A stretch of DNA of 64,000 nt from contig JAWQEG010001220.1 in the NCBI GenBank assembly GCA_033782935.1, positions 2,418,001 to 2,482,000 of the forward strand, read 5' to 3'. Under the pieces are notes generated by a model. The model was not told the origin of the DNA, ran no database searches, and saw nothing but the letters and a program-made list of their open reading frames with translations. Of this stretch, positions 63,016 to 64,000 are shown in pieces. The DNA is from Petrolisthes cinctipes. Taxonomy: Eukaryota; Arthropoda; Malacostraca; Decapoda; Porcellanidae. Position 1 is the stretch's first letter, and each line of letters opens with the position of its first letter. The position numbers and the translations under genes are program-made.

Positions 63016-64000
63016 GTGTTAGAGTATTTTCAAAATACATGCTCAAAACATACTGAAAATCGATCTTTTAGGTGCACAAAAGTCGATATGTGCATGCATC
63101 TTCAGTACCCGTTTATATCTCAAATTCAGGCTCAAAACACCCGAAAATTCAATATTTTGGGGTCCCAGAAGCAATCTGTACATGCCTACTCAGTGTTAGA
63201 GTATTTTCAAAATACAGGCCCAAAACATGCTGAAAATCGATATTTTTGGTGCCCAAAGTCAATATGTGCATGTATCTTCTGTACCCGTTTATATCTCAAA
63301 TTCAGGCTCAAAACACCCGAAAATTCAATATTTTGGGGTCCCAGAAGCAATCTGTACATGCCTACACAGTGCTAGAATATTTTCAAAATATAGGCTAAAA
63401 ACATGCTAAAAATCGACATTTTAGGTGCCAAAAAATCGATATCTCAAATTCAGTCCCAAAACACCCGAATATTCGATATTTAGAGGTCCCAGAAGGTATC
63501 TGTACATGCCTACTCCGTGTTAGAGTATTTTCAAATTACAGGCCAAAAACATACTGAAAATCGATCTTTTAGGTGCCCAAAAGTCGATATGTGCATGCAT
63601 CTTCTGTACCCGTTTATATCTCAAATTCTGGCCCTAAACACCCGAAAATTCGATATTTTGGGGTCCCAGAAGCGATCTGTACATGCCTACTCCGTGTTAG
63701 AGTATTTTCAAAATTCAGGCCCAAAACATGCTGAAAATCGATATTTTTGGTGCCCAAAGTCAATATGTGCATGTATCTTCTGTACCCGTTTATATCTCAA
63801 ATTCAGGCTCAAAACACCCAAAAATTCAATATTTTGGGGTCCCAGAAGCAATCTGTACAGTGCTAGAATATTTTCAAAATATAGGCTAAAAACATGCTAA
63901 AAATCGATCTTTTAGGTGCCAAAAAGTCGATATCTCAAATTCAGTCCCAAAACACCCGAAAATTCAATATTTTGGGGTCCCAGAAGCAATCTGTACATGC
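63016..64000. repeat. Last rows of the array in the window
   Basis: Starts: A2 63016, B 63193 (B2 start, B1-like tttttggtgccc), C1 63369, A1 63517 (caaattacagg), B1-short 63694, C2 63860, cut by the window end. The final C2 has ttcaatattttggggtcccagaagcaatc at its 3' end (an A2/B-like end) where C2 normally has ttcgatatttagg, so it is a recombinant. The array clearly continues past 64000. Confidence 0.87.

Larger units (their letters stand above)
1..64000. repeat. Satellite DNA array, higher-order organised, filling the window
   Basis: The sequence is a continuous head-to-tail array of monomers A (177 bp), B (176 or 166 bp) and C (148 bp). Each starts at gtg(t/c)tag, followed by a tttt-c-aaaa core and ending in ctactccgtg, ctactcagtg or an equivalent. 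No monomer is inverted and no unrelated sequence longer than a few bases interrupts the array. Both window ends lie inside the array, so its true length and flanks are unknown. Short open frames of up to 178 codons occur only because 177 is a multiple of three; they restart with the monomers and are not genes. Such arrays are typical of eukaryotic centromeric, pericentromeric or subtelomeric heterochromatin. The chromosomal position and species are not determinable here. Confidence 0.97.

Noticed and set aside
1..64000. CRISPR array
   Set aside because: Repeats are 148-177 bp, directly abutting, with no unique spacers and no cas genes.
1..64000. Tandem domains of a repetitive protein gene
   Set aside because: B (176 or 166 bp) and C (148 bp) are not multiples of three, so frame is lost in every trimer, and stop codons recur at cag tgc tag.
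1..64000. LTR or other transposon origin of the units
   Set aside because: No terminal inverted or long terminal repeats, target-site duplications, primer-binding site or transposase/polymerase fragments were found.
1..64000. Telomeric repeats, rDNA spacer or tRNA-derived monomers
   Set aside because: No short telomere-type runs, no rRNA or tRNA sequence and no A/B-box arrangement were seen in the monomers.
1..64000. Naming the satellite family or species
   Set aside because: I do not recognise the monomer. Length near 177 bp is shared by many unrelated centromeric satellites and is not evidence of kinship.

Overview
The whole 64 kb window is one uninterrupted satellite DNA array. I see no protein-coding gene, RNA gene, transposon, CRISPR array or unique sequence anywhere in it. 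Every base can be placed in one of three related monomer types, which I call A (177 bp), B (176 bp, or 166 bp with a 10-bp deletion) and C (148 bp). They run head to tail in a single orientation from base 1 to base 64000, about 380 monomers in all. GC is about 41% (hand count of one A monomer). A long, single-orientation array with near-nucleosome-length monomers and a higher-order pattern points to a eukaryotic chromosome, most likely centromeric, pericentromeric or subtelomeric heterochromatin. I do not recognise the satellite family and cannot name the species.

The array has nested levels. (1) Each 177-bp A or B monomer looks like an old dimer of an ~88-bp half-unit. (2) A, B and C follow each other as a ~501-bp (or 491-bp) trimer. 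(3) Two forms of each (A1/A2, B1/B2, C1/C2) alternate to give a six-monomer higher-order repeat, A2-B2-C1-A1-B1-C2, of 992-1003 bp. (4) Multi-kilobase stretches of this pattern, including its mistakes, are copied again at 491, 677, 1003, 1139, 1892, 2643, 2832, 3126, 3822, 5054, 5721 and 13252 bp offsets. Departures from the trimer (A-C, B-C, A-B-B-C, A-A, C-C, hybrid and truncated monomers) are the expected products of unequal crossover and gene conversion.

Region by region: 1-22 kb is the more heterogeneous part, with many private substitutions and small indels. 22-34.5 kb holds a 491-bp doublet, a 1.5-kb repeat and a near-identical 3126-bp tandem pair. 34.6-45.5 kb is a set of three to four related copies marked by shared private mutations. 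45.5-64 kb is built almost wholly from recently amplified blocks, including five copies of one truncated-monomer junction and a ~3.2-kb block repeated 13.25 kb away.

The most interesting sequence-level signals are a 15-bp inverted repeat at the same place in A, B2 and C monomers (with a paired base change between A and C), the fact that many form-defining differences are CpG to CpA/TpG changes, and two 17-bp positions with partial resemblance to the mammalian CENP-B box. No function is shown by sequence alone. Monomer starts are defined here at the motif gtg(t/c)tag.
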